From assembly GCA_024304875.1 (NCBI GenBank), contig JAMWZF010000111.1:1-8835 (forward strand): a DNA stretch of 8,835 nucleotides, in the 5' to 3' direction. Position numbers and translations under genes: made by a program. The notes under the pieces were generated by a model. It did not search any database. It saw nothing but the letters and a program-made list of their open reading frames with translations, and was not told where the DNA came from. Shown one piece after another: positions 1 through 6,147 of this stretch (its first letter is position 1; every line of letters starts with the position of its first letter). Origin of the DNA: Paracoccaceae bacterium. Its GTDB lineage: Bacteria > Pseudomonadota > Alphaproteobacteria > Rhodobacterales > Rhodobacteraceae.

Positions 1-45
1 GGTGGCAGCGCAGGCGAGTGCCGCGGCGAGGCGAAGGGCAGGCAT
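1..45 (-). CDS. Partial CDS, signal-peptide-like N-terminus of an exported protein
   Basis: Only the first 15 codons lie in the window; the rest is beyond position 1. Reading the minus strand from the ATG at 45-43 gives MPALRLAAALACAAT, which is a single Arg followed by an Ala/Leu-rich hydrophobic stretch, the usual start of a Sec signal peptide or lipoprotein leader. It diverges from lolA across about 190 bp, so the two genes probably have separate promoters. The Shine-Dalgarno is weak: only an A-rich GAGAAAAAAA lies upstream. The product cannot be named from so little sequence, and a start further upstream is possible. The evidence is the leader-like composition and the divergent layout only. 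Confidence 0.4.
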   Translation of the reverse strand, partial: MPALRLAAALACAAT

Positions 46-234
46 GGCGTTTTTTTCTCGCGGATCGGGGCGCACGGGGGTCCAACGCCGCAGGCCTGTC
101 GTGGGATCCGGGGCCTCAGGCTATCGGATAGCGGAGCGCGTGATCTCGCCTAGCGGCTTGGTGCGACCTAGGTTGGTGCCTAACTGACAGGGGCGCCCGA
201 CGGGGGCCCGAGGCAAGAAGTGAGACACAGACCC
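46..234. promoter_or_regulatory. Divergent intergenic region with small dyads (lolA and left-edge gene)
   Basis: This spacer must hold promoters for both divergent genes. Directly visible elements are a perfect palindrome GCTATC-G-GATAGC at 120-132, the 8-bp palindrome ACCTAGGT at 166-173, and a direct repeat of TTGGTGC at 158-164 and 173-179 (15 bp apart). A seven-T run lies at 50-56. I found no convincing -35/-10 pair. Any role of the palindromes as operator sites is inference. Confidence 0.25.
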
Positions 235-855
235 ATGTCCAAGATGACCCGCCGCCTGTTCATGCTGTCCGCGCCGATGGCGATCGCAGCCCTATCCGCC
301 GGACAGGCCCATGCGCAGGCGATCCCGCTTAACGAGCTCAGCCGCTACTTCAACCAGGACCTGGTGACCGCCACTGGCGCCTTCACCCAGGTCAATGGAG
401 ACGGAACGATCTCGACCGGGACGATCTACATCAAGCGCCCGGGCCGGATCCGGTTCGAATACGCCCCGCCGGAGCCCTCGCTCGTCATGGCCGGGGGTGG
501 ACAGGTCGCCGTCTTCGACCCCCAGTCGAACGCCGGGGTGGACCGCTATCCGCTCTCCGAGACGCCGCTCTCGATCATTCTCGAGCGGAACGTGAACCTC
601 GGACAGCGCAACATGGTAACCGGCCATACATCGGACGGATCGACCACGACCGTGCGGGCGCAGGATCCGGCGCATCCCGAGTACGGCAACATTCAGCTGG
701 TTTTCACGGCGAACCCGACCGAGTTGCGCCAGTGGATCGTGACCGACGACACCGGCACGCAGACGACAGTGATCCTCGGCGACCTGAGCAAGGGCGGCAA
801 CATCCCGGACCGCCGGTTCAACATCCAGGCCGAGATGCGGGACCGCGGGCTCTAA
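235..855 (+). CDS. lolA: Outer-membrane lipoprotein carrier protein LolA
   Basis: Periplasmic chaperone that takes mature lipoproteins from the LolCDE ABC transporter in the inner membrane and delivers them to the outer membrane. The 206-residue product has a cleavable leader (residues 1-27, ending AHA before QA) and then a LolA-type beta-barrel domain. Recognisable elements are the GTIYIKRPGRIRFEY block (residues 62-76), with its KRPG turn and aromatic strand, a PLS-IILERNVNL segment near 111-122, and the late PTELRQW-D-TGTQTT-L pattern (161-181). Length matches the family at about 200 residues. I chose ATG 235 over an upstream GTG at 220 because the leader then starts close to its basic residues; ATG 244 is also possible. 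The leader carries a twin-arginine-like TRRLFM at residues 5-10. The gene converges on the transglycosylase gene across a hairpin. Confidence 0.87.
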   Translation: MSKMTRRLFMLSAPMAIAALSAGQAHAQAIPLNELSRYFNQDLVTATGAFTQVNGDGTISTGTIYIKRPGRIRFEYAPPEPSLVMAGGGQVAVFDPQSNAGVDRYPLSETPLSIILERNVNLGQRNMVTGHTSDGSTTTVRAQDPAHPEYGNIQLVFTANPTELRQWIVTDDTGTQTTVILGDLSKGGNIPDRRFNIQAEMRDRGL

Positions 856-891
856 CAGCCCGCCGATGTACAGGGCACCTGAGACTACAGC

Positions 892-920
892 GGCCCGTTC
901 CGACGCGTCCGGAACGGGCC
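892..920. terminator. Hairpin between convergent genes, likely bidirectional terminator
   Basis: An 11-bp perfect stem (GGCCCGTTCCG at 892-902 pairing with CGGAACGGGCC at 910-920) encloses a 7-base loop. It sits between the stop of lolA (855) and the stop of the minus-strand transglycosylase (948). Neither side has a clear T-tract, so termination could be imperfect or factor-assisted. Position and stem strength are the evidence. Confidence 0.6.
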
Positions 921-947
921 ATCCGGTTTGAGGGCGGAGTCAGCTGC

Positions 948-1535
948 CTACCGCCAGCGCCTGCATGACGCCAGCTGCCGTTGGTACATGAAGGCCCGCT
1001 GCTCGACCTCGCCGGCGACGCGGATCAGCCAGCCCTTGGACCGCCAGGTGCCCCGCAGGTAGCCCGATCGGCCGTCGTGATAGGCGAGGTACTGGTTGCG
1101 CGTGTCGGTCAGGGCCACGCCGGTCTCGCGGACGGTCAGGTTCATGTACCATCCCATGAAATCCGTCGCGTCGTTGATGTCGTCCCGCCGGGTGCGGCGG
1201 CCGCCTTCCTGGTCCTGGTACTCTTCCCAGGTCCCGTCGAGCGCCTGTGAATAGCCAAGGGCCGAACTCATCCGGCCCGTCGGGATCACTCCCAGCGCGA
1301 ACTGGTGCGGCGGACGGTTGTCGGAGATGAACTTGCTCTCCTGGTAGATCATCGCCATCAGCACATGGGGCGGCACGCCCCATTTGCGTTCGGCATTGCG
1401 GAAGGCGCGCACGTAGTGCGGCCGTTCGTTGAGGATGGCGCAGGCGTCGTCCAGTTCGCGCGGCTCTTCGCCGCCCGGCCGGGCACAGGACCCCAGGATC
1501 ACAAGCATCATCAACGCGAGAAATATTCTGCTCAT
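948..1535 (-). CDS. Lipoprotein with SLT-type lytic transglycosylase domain
   Basis: Predicted peptidoglycan-cleaving lytic transglycosylase anchored by lipid in the cell envelope. From ATG 1535-1533 the product is 195 residues. A hydrophobic leader ends in the lipobox LGSC, with Cys17 as the lipid-modified residue. The domain then shows the SLT signature: HVLMAMIYQESKF, where Glu66 is the expected catalytic acid, followed by the GYSQ motif at 94-97 and the WY-NLT and Y-AYHDG blocks (129-155) that line the glycan cleft. This start is chosen because it begins the leader and is preceded by GAGAGG (1544-1539), though only 3 bases away; an upstream ATG at 1571 would add 12 polar residues before the leader. 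The gene diverges from hspQ and faces lolA. The exact transglycosylase class is not resolved. Confidence 0.8.
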   Translation of the reverse strand: MSRIFLALMMLVILGSCARPGGEEPRELDDACAILNERPHYVRAFRNAERKWGVPPHVLMAMIYQESKFISDNRPPHQFALGVIPTGRMSSALGYSQALDGTWEEYQDQEGGRRTRRDDINDATDFMGWYMNLTVRETGVALTDTRNQYLAYHDGRSGYLRGTWRSKGWLIRVAGEVEQRAFMYQRQLASCRRWR

Positions 1536-1750
1536 CTGCCTCTCGCTGTTTCTTAGTTTTCTTGGGCTCACCCTAGCGGATCGCGGCGCATCCGAAAACG
1601 GGTTTGTCGATCACGTTTCCGCAGCGACAGGCGGGAATCAGCGTTGTGGGTGCGCGGTTCACAGACTGTTTCTGACCTTTTCATGGCACAAGCGTGGACT
1701 CTTGCCCCCCTGCAGGTCTAGGAAGGGGGCCGAATACGGGGCCCGCTCGA

Positions 1751-2077
1751 ATGATGAAGACACGCGCCAAGTACAATCTGGGACAGGTGGTCCGTCACCG
1801 GAAGCATCCCTTCCGGGGTGTCGTGTTCGACGTGGATCCGCGGTTCAACAACTCCGAGGAATGGTACGAATCCATCCCCGAGGAGGCGCGGCCTCAGAAG
1901 GACCAGCCGTTCTACCACCTCCTCGCCGAGAACGAGGAAAGCTACTACATCGCCTATGTGTCCGAGGGGAACCTCGTCGCCGACTACTCGGGCGAGCCGG
2001 TGGATCATCCCGACGTGCCGGATCTCTTCGGTCCGTTCCAGGATGGCCAGTACCCGCTGCAGTTCCAGCTGAACTAG
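1751..2077 (+). CDS. hspQ: Heat shock protein HspQ
   Basis: The 108-residue product matches the HspQ (YccV) family. The N-terminus reads AKYNLGQVVRHRKHPFRGVV with the following FDVDP, the conserved GQ-VRH-...-GVV-D-DP opening. The centre has PFYHLLAENEE, equivalent to the W/FYH block, and YVSEGNL equals the YLAE-NL block. The C-terminus ends in aromatic and Gln-rich residues. In Escherichia coli HspQ is a small heat-shock-induced protein that acts as a specificity factor for the Lon protease, and it was also described as binding hemimethylated oriC DNA. ATG 1751 is used; ATG 1754 is equally possible. A purine-rich AGGAAGGGGG lies about 20 bases upstream, further than usual. The gene is divergent from the transglycosylase across a 215-bp spacer. 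No credible heat-shock promoter could be assigned. Confidence 0.9.
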   Translation: MMKTRAKYNLGQVVRHRKHPFRGVVFDVDPRFNNSEEWYESIPEEARPQKDQPFYHLLAENEESYYIAYVSEGNLVADYSGEPVDHPDVPDLFGPFQDGQYPLQFQLN

Positions 2078-2120
2078 GCGCCGCGCAGGGCCTCGTGCCC
2101 GTCCAGGCGAATCTGACGTC

Positions 2121-2633
2121 CGAAATCGAGCTCTGGTGCCAGCCCTCCTCGTTCCCCGGGGCCGCGGCACCCATGTCCCGGACACCGCCAAGGCCGTCCT
2201 TGATGCCGCGCTGCCCGGCGCCCGCCGCGCCGGCCTGAACGGCAGGGACCGATAGCCCTGCACCCCGACGCGGACTGTCTTCGCCAACCGCACCGACGCG
2301 ACGGTGGTGCGCGTCTCGGCGCTCGAAGAGGGCGAAAGGCAGGACCTGCCGGTCGGAGCCGGGCCTGCCCAGGGATCGACGCTGGCCCTGACTCGACGGT
2401 CGGACATTGTCCCCCCTCCTCTAGCGGCGATCTGGAACAAGACGCTGATCCGCAAGGCGCCGGCGATTGCCTTATGTCACAGTCCCTTTGTCCTGACGCA
2501 CGGAAGCGGGGCGGAACAGACCAGAGCGGACTGTCGGCCCTTGCGCGTGTCGGGGCCAGTCCGCGACGTGGCAGAATTAACCGTTGTCTTGCTTGTCTCT
2601 AAGAATTTTATAGGGGACACCCCAAACCCCTGA
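2121..2633 (+). pseudogene. Decayed coding frame, possible alpha/beta-hydrolase-like remnant
   Basis: One frame stays open for about 170 codons from at least 2121 to 2633 except for a TAG at 2253-2255. Codons from 2121 to about 2460 end mostly in G or C, like the real genes around it, which argues it was once coding. The first 44 codons read VPALLV at the front and HVPDTAKAV, LPGARRAGL and NGRDR further on. This order resembles the C-terminal part of alpha/beta hydrolases (the strand with the acidic residue, the VP-TA helix, then a G-x-(D/N)-H end), but the final His is missing. After the stop the frame continues with FANRTDATVVRV and EEGERQDL, which I do not recognise. No plausible start or ribosome binding site was found. 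Past about 2470 the base composition turns AT-rich and the frame is probably fortuitous. Confidence 0.3.
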
Positions 2634-2688
2634 AATCCGTACATCATTTGGGTTCGAAAACCATAGGAGCCCTAATATTCTTAGAGAC
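2595..2688. repeat. 94-bp inverted-repeat element (possible MITE or IS scar)
   Basis: GTCTCTAAGAAT at 2595-2606 is the exact reverse complement of ATTCTTAGAGAC at 2677-2688. Inside the arms similarity continues imperfectly (TTTATAGGGG on the left against ATTAGGG on the right, read inward). Outside them, TTAAC occurs facing inward at both ends (2577-2581 and complement at 2699-2703). The segment is clearly more AT-rich than its surroundings and contains no gene. The internal 70 bp also holds small hairpins such as AGGGG/CCCCT. I could not identify a clean target-site duplication. The structure is visible directly; the mobile-element reading is inference. Confidence 0.45.
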
Positions 2689-2696
2689 TGGCATAT

Positions 2697-2740
2697 CAGT
2701 TAACAAATAGGTGCCACGACAACCGGCGTGCCAAGGCACC
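2697..2740 (-). terminator. Probable intrinsic terminator of the GGT-like gene
   Basis: Read on the minus strand, 34 bases after the stop of the GGT-like gene, GGTGCC (2740-2735) pairs with GGCACC (2715-2710), and is followed by TATTTGTTAAC (2709-2699), a T-rich run. The 19-base loop contains a competing GTGC/GCAC dyad. Position, stem and T-run fit a terminator, though the stem is only 6 bp. Confidence 0.4.
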
Positions 2741-2773
2741 ACGGGCCGCCGGAAAGACACTCCGATGGCGCCG

Positions 2774-4351
2774 CTACAGCCCCAGCGCCAGCCCGTCCTT
2801 GCGCGGATCGCTGGCGCCGGTCAGCACGCCGTCCGCGCCGATCAGGATCGCCTGGCCCCCGCCGATCGCCGTCGGTGGGGCGACGACCTTGTGTCCGAGG
2901 TCCGCAAGGGCCTGCTTCACGTCGGTCCCATAACCGTCCTCCACCCTGAGGTCCGCCCCCTCGGCAAAGCAGCGGGGCGCGTCCAGCGCCTCCTGCGGGT
3001 CCATGCCGTAGTCGACGAGATTGGTGACGAAGCGGGCATGCCCGGCGGCCTGGTACTGGCCCCCCATGACGCCGAAGGGCATGACGACCCGGCCCTCGCG
3101 GCGCAGCATGCCCGGAATGATCGTGTGCATCGGCCGCTTTCCCGGTCCGGCTTCGTTGGGGTGGCCTTCCTCCAGCGTGAAGCCGGCGCCGCGGTTGTGG
3201 AACAACAGGCCGAACTTGTCGGACGCCATGCCGGACCCGAAGCCGTGGAAAATCGAATAGATCAGCGACACCGCCATGCCGGCACCGTCCACCACGGTCA
3301 GGTAGACAGTGTCCTTGTGCACGGCCTCGGCTCCCGGAAGGCTCGTTGGCAGGACCGAGCCCCTGCGGATCAGGGCGGCGAGGGACCGGGCTGTCTCGGT
3401 GGAGAGCATGTGCTCGAGCCGGGCCGTGTGGTCCGGGTCGGCCAGGATGCGGTTGCGGGCATCGTAGGCCAGCTTGGTCGCCTCCGCCTCGATATGGGCC
3501 CTCACCGCGCCGAGGGGGTCGAGGTCCGCGAGGTCGAAGTGCGACAGGATGTTCAGCATCAGGATCGCTGCGGCTCCCTGACCGTTGGGCGGATGCTCCA
3601 CCAGCTCGATATCCTTGTATGCGCCACCGATCGGGTCGGTGTCGTCGCAGCGCGTCGCGGCGAGGTCCTCCAGCGTATGGGTCCCGCCCAAGGCACGCAG
3701 CGAATCGATCAGGTCTTCGGCCACCTCGCCCTCGTAGAACCCCGCCCGGCCCTCGGCGGCGATCCGGCGCAGCACCTCGGCGGTGCCGGGAAGGCGGAAC
3801 AGGTCGCCCGCCGCGTAGGGCTCCCCATCCTTGAGGTAGTGGTCGCGCGCGGCACCGGTCAGGTCACCGGCGCCCGACGCCCAGTCGGCGGCCACCCGGG
3901 GCGCGACCGGCACGCCGCGTTCGGCATGGCCGATGGCAGGGGCCAGGATATCCGCAAGCGGCAGGCTGCCCCAGTCCTGAGACATCCGGCAGAAGGCATC
4001 GACCGCGCCGGGCAGGGTCACCGCCTCGGGCCCGTGGACGGGGACGGTCCGGTGTCCGGCCTCGCGCATCGCCCCGGCGCTCAGCCCGGAGGGCGCCCGG
4101 CCAGACCCGTTGAGCGCCACGATTCTCTCCTCTCCCGCCGGCTTGATCAGCGCGAAGCAGTCGCCGAACAGTCCGGTCATCGGCGGCTCGCATTGCCCGA
4201 GCAGAAAAGCGGCCCCGAGAGCGGCATCGACCGCATTGCCGCCCCTGGCGAGAAGAGAGACCGCGACCTGGGTCGCGAGCGGGTGGGAAGTGGCCGCCAT
4301 GCCACCGGTGGCCATGACCGGAGAGCGGCCGGGTAGATGGAAGTTGCGCAT
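2774..4351 (-). CDS. Gamma-glutamyltransferase-family Ntn hydrolase (cytoplasmic, GGT-like)
   Basis: The 525-residue proenzyme belongs to the gamma-glutamyltranspeptidase family, which self-cleaves into a large and a small subunit whose new N-terminal Thr is the nucleophile. The cleavage motif is KDTVYLTVVD (346-355), with Thr348 the predicted nucleophile. Also visible are the N-terminal MAATSHPLAT and GGNAVDAA blocks (18-44), PGAVDAF (115-120), NGQGAAA (256-262), GPGKRP (402-407) and the GG pair at 430-431 that forms the oxyanion hole. There is no signal peptide, unlike periplasmic GGT, so it should act in the cytoplasm, as for Bacillus YwrD-type relatives. By-eye alignment to E. coli GGT suggests that several residues holding the gamma-glutamyl group are replaced (Arg114 region to GSGRAP, Asp433 region to RGAG, Ser462-Ser463 to His-Thr), so the substrate may not be glutathione. 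ATG 4351 is preceded by AGGGA at 8 bases. The gene diverges from the methionine operon. Confidence 0.85.
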   Translation of the reverse strand: MRNFHLPGRSPVMATGGMAATSHPLATQVAVSLLARGGNAVDAALGAAFLLGQCEPPMTGLFGDCFALIKPAGEERIVALNGSGRAPSGLSAGAMREAGHRTVPVHGPEAVTLPGAVDAFCRMSQDWGSLPLADILAPAIGHAERGVPVAPRVAADWASGAGDLTGAARDHYLKDGEPYAAGDLFRLPGTAEVLRRIAAEGRAGFYEGEVAEDLIDSLRALGGTHTLEDLAATRCDDTDPIGGAYKDIELVEHPPNGQGAAAILMLNILSHFDLADLDPLGAVRAHIEAEATKLAYDARNRILADPDHTARLEHMLSTETARSLAALIRRGSVLPTSLPGAEAVHKDTVYLTVVDGAGMAVSLIYSIFHGFGSGMASDKFGLLFHNRGAGFTLEEGHPNEAGPGKRPMHTIIPGMLRREGRVVMPFGVMGGQYQAAGHARFVTNLVDYGMDPQEALDAPRCFAEGADLRVEDGYGTDVKQALADLGHKVVAPPTAIGGGQAILIGADGVLTGASDPRKDGLALGL

Positions 4352-4586
4352 GGATCGTCCCTGGTTTGCCGCGCCAGACTACCGATGCCGGCAGGAAAGG
4401 CGAGGGCGGACCGCCGCGGCAGGCCGCCGCCCAGAGACGAGCTGCGCCGACCCCGCCCCGCCACGTGGCAACCCGTCGTGCCAAACCACGACAAGCGCGT
4501 GCAAATGCCGCGGGGCCTCAGACGTGCCGTCGGGTCGGCGTCCCGTGGTTGGGACAGAGCGGGACTTGGGGGGGACGCGCATGAAA

Positions 4587-4633
4587 CCTCGGTGCCGAGC
4601 ACTGGGTGGGGGCTGTTACACCCGGCACCGAGG
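4587..4633. promoter_or_regulatory. 11-bp inverted repeat upstream of msrC
   Basis: CCTCGGTGCCG (4587-4597) and CGGCACCGAGG (4623-4633) are perfect inverted copies separated by 25 bases. Within the loop a smaller GGTG/CACC pair could extend the fold. The repeat ends about 100 bases before msrC and overlaps a possible promoter, so a DNA operator is at least as likely as an RNA structure. On the minus strand it is followed by TTTCATG, a poor terminator tail. It did not match any riboswitch class I could recall. Confidence 0.45.
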
Positions 4634-4644
4634 GAAGCTATATG
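4615..4644 (+). promoter_or_regulatory. Candidate sigma-70-type promoter for the msrC operon
   Basis: GTTACA (4615-4620, four of six bases of TTGACA) is followed after 18 bases by TATATG (4639-4644, near TATAAT). Transcription would start near 4651, leaving an 80-90-base leader before ATG 4735. The -35 box lies between the arms of the 4587-4633 inverted repeat, so a protein bound there could repress. Assigned by eye only. Confidence 0.3.
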
Positions 4645-4734
4645 CAGCTACGAGACCGGGTATCGCCTTGCATCGCGGCGGCATGATGGAGTGAATGGGC
4701 CCAGTCCAAGGCGATTGTGGGGTGAGGTCAGGAC

Positions 4735-5220
4735 ATGATGAGCAAAGCAGTAACCACGATGGCCGCCCAGCGGATCGACTACGCGGAAACGGCGAAGATC
4801 ATTGCCGCCTTGACCGAGGGAGAGACCGACCCTGTCGCCCTCATGGCCACCGTCGCCTGCGAGCTGCACCATGCCGACGCCCGCTTCGACTGGACGGGGT
4901 TCTATCGGGTCACCGAACCCGGGATCCTCAAGATCGGGCCCTACCAGGGCGGGCACGGCTGCCTGGTGATTCCATTCGACCGGGGTGTCTGCGGCGCGGC
5001 CGCCCGGACCGGAGAGGTCCAGCTGGTTCCTGACGTGGAGGCCTTTCCCGGCCATATCGCCTGCTCCAGTTCCACGAGGTCCGAGATCGTCCTGCCGGTG
5101 CGGGACGCCGGCGGCGCCATCATCGGCGTCCTCGACATCGACAGCGACCGTCCGGATGCCTTCGACCAGGCTGACGCCACCGCGCTGGCCGCCATCCTTG
5201 CCACGACCTTCGGCGGCTGA
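4735..5220 (+). CDS. msrC: Free methionine-(R)-sulfoxide reductase, GAF domain
   Basis: Reduces free L-methionine-(R)-sulfoxide, an oxidation product of methionine, back to methionine in the cytoplasm, with electrons normally coming from thioredoxin. The 161-residue product is a single GAF domain of the fRMsr (E. coli MsrC/YebR) type. All three conserved cysteines are present: Cys76 in GHGCLVIP, Cys86 in RGVCGAA, and Cys110 in GHIAC, the expected catalytic one. The substrate-binding acidic residues are also kept, Glu117 in SEIVLP and Asp134/Asp136 in GVLDIDS. Family length is about 160 residues, so it appears complete. ATG 4735 has GAGG at 4724-4727, spaced 7 bases; ATG 4738 is a possible alternative. 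It is the first gene of a three-gene operon, 9 bp before the methyltransferase gene, which itself yields methionine. Confidence 0.9.
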   Translation: MMSKAVTTMAAQRIDYAETAKIIAALTEGETDPVALMATVACELHHADARFDWTGFYRVTEPGILKIGPYQGGHGCLVIPFDRGVCGAAARTGEVQLVPDVEAFPGHIACSSSTRSEIVLPVRDAGGAIIGVLDIDSDRPDAFDQADATALAAILATTFGG

Positions 5221-5229
5221 GACGCGGAG

Positions 5230-6147
5230 ATGCAGGTCACCCTTCTCGACGGCGGAATGGGGCAGGAGCTGATCCACCGCGCCGGATCTCCGGCCACGGC
5301 CTTCTGGGCGACGCAGGTGATGATGGACCACCCCGGCCTCGTCGGCGCGGTCCATGCCGACTACGCCGCCGCCGGGGCCACCGTCGCCACGACCAACAGT
5401 TACGCCATCCACCGGGACCGGCTGCGCGGTGGCGGGTCGAACCATTATGCCGGGGCCAATCCCGGGGCGCCTGACCTCGAGGACCGGTTCGAGGACCTGC
5501 TGGCCCTCGCCCTCAGGGAGGCCAGTCCGGTGCGCGGGCGCTGCCGCATCGCCGGGTCCATCGGGCCGCTCTCGGCCAGCTACAGGGCCGACCTGCACCC
5601 TGTGGCCGAGACGGCCACGCCCCTCTACGCCGAGGTCGCCGCGCTCCTTGCCCCCGGCGTCGACATCCTGCTGTTCGAGACAATCCCTTCCATCGAGGCG
5701 GCCCGTGCCTGCCTCGCTGCCGGGCGGACGACGGACCGGGCGGTGTGGCTGTCCTTCACCGTCGACGATGCGGACGGTCGCCGCCTGCGGTCGGGCGAAC
5801 CCGTGACCGAGGCGGCCGAGCTGGCGCGCGAGGCCGATGCCGTGCTGGCCAACTGCTCCGTCCCCGAGGTCATGCCGGCGGCGCTCGAGGCGCTGTCCAG
5901 GGCCGGCCTGCCGATGGGGGCCTACGCCAACGCCTTCACCATGATCGCGAACGAGTTCCTCGAGGGCGGCTCGACGGTCGATGTGCTCGAGGCGCGGCGC
6001 GACATGGGCCCCGAAGCCTACGCCCGCCAGGCGCTGGCCTGGCTCGATCACGGCGCAACCATCCTCGGCGGCTGCTGCGAGACCGGCCCGGCCCATATCG
6101 CCGCCGTGCACGCCGGATTGCTGGCCGCCGGGCACGAGGTGGTCTGA
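5230..6147 (+). CDS. Homocysteine S-methyltransferase family protein (MmuM/BHMT-like)
   Basis: Zinc-dependent enzyme that transfers a methyl group to homocysteine, giving methionine. The 305-residue product has the family's three zinc-ligand cysteines: Cys209 in LANCS and Cys282-Cys283 in LGGCCETGP. The N-terminus LLDGGMGQEL and the TTNSY block (54-58) fit the homocysteine-binding barrel, as do GSIGP (109-113) and LLFETIPS (147-154). Length is like MmuM (about 310) and shorter than vertebrate betaine-homocysteine methyltransferase (about 400), so the long C-terminal dimerisation arm is absent. The donor is not fixed by sequence: S-methylmethionine, S-adenosylmethionine and glycine betaine are all known in the family. 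The downstream DMGDH-like gene favours betaine. The start at 5230 keeps the conserved N-terminal motif; GGAG directly abuts the ATG, so translation may depend on coupling to msrC, whose stop is 9 bp upstream. Confidence 0.85.
   Translation: MQVTLLDGGMGQELIHRAGSPATAFWATQVMMDHPGLVGAVHADYAAAGATVATTNSYAIHRDRLRGGGSNHYAGANPGAPDLEDRFEDLLALALREASPVRGRCRIAGSIGPLSASYRADLHPVAETATPLYAEVAALLAPGVDILLFETIPSIEAARACLAAGRTTDRAVWLSFTVDDADGRRLRSGEPVTEAAELAREADAVLANCSVPEVMPAALEALSRAGLPMGAYANAFTMIANEFLEGGSTVDVLEARRDMGPEAYARQALAWLDHGATILGGCCETGPAHIAAVHAGLLAAGHEVV

Larger units (their letters stand above)
4352..4734. promoter_or_regulatory. 383-bp divergent control region with three dyads
   Basis: No credible gene lies in this spacer between the GGT-like gene and msrC. 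It holds three dyads: GCCACGTGGC at 4460-4469 (perfect 10-bp palindrome), GTCGTG-N6-CACGAC at 4475-4492, and the longer repeat at 4587-4633 listed separately. The first two lie nearer the GGT-like gene, the third nearer msrC. They could be operators for one or more regulators; no regulator gene is present in the window. Confidence 0.4.

Noticed and set aside
1701..1735. Possible heat-shock (sigma-32) promoter before hspQ, starting at CTTG
   Set aside because: CTTG at 1701-1704 is present, but no matching -10 element (CCCAT or CYTAT type) follows at a suitable distance.
2135..2171. GGTGCC/GGCACC dyad after hspQ as a terminator
   Set aside because: Only 6 bp with a 25-base loop and no T-run, and it lies inside the decayed coding frame.
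2644..2665. tRNA T-arm-like GGTTCGAA inside the inverted-repeat element
   Set aside because: The flanking bases do not form a 5-bp T stem and no acceptor, D or anticodon arm is present; it is a simple 4-bp hairpin.
2711..4336. Plus-strand open frame of 541 codons opposite the GGT-like gene
   Set aside because: It is antisense to a clear GGT-family protein. High-GC genes often leave long open frames on the opposite strand, and its translation is rich in Arg, Gly and His with no recognisable domain.
4587..4633. SAM, SAH or cobalamin riboswitch in the msrC leader
   Set aside because: A methionine-related riboswitch was considered because of the operon, but none of the conserved core sequences I know is visible, and the candidate promoter would place most of the fold upstream of the transcript.
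4648..6135. Minus-strand open frame of 495 codons opposite msrC and the methyltransferase
   Set aside because: It covers two well-supported plus-strand genes, crosses their junction, and its translation is low-complexity Gly/Arg/Val-rich without motifs.
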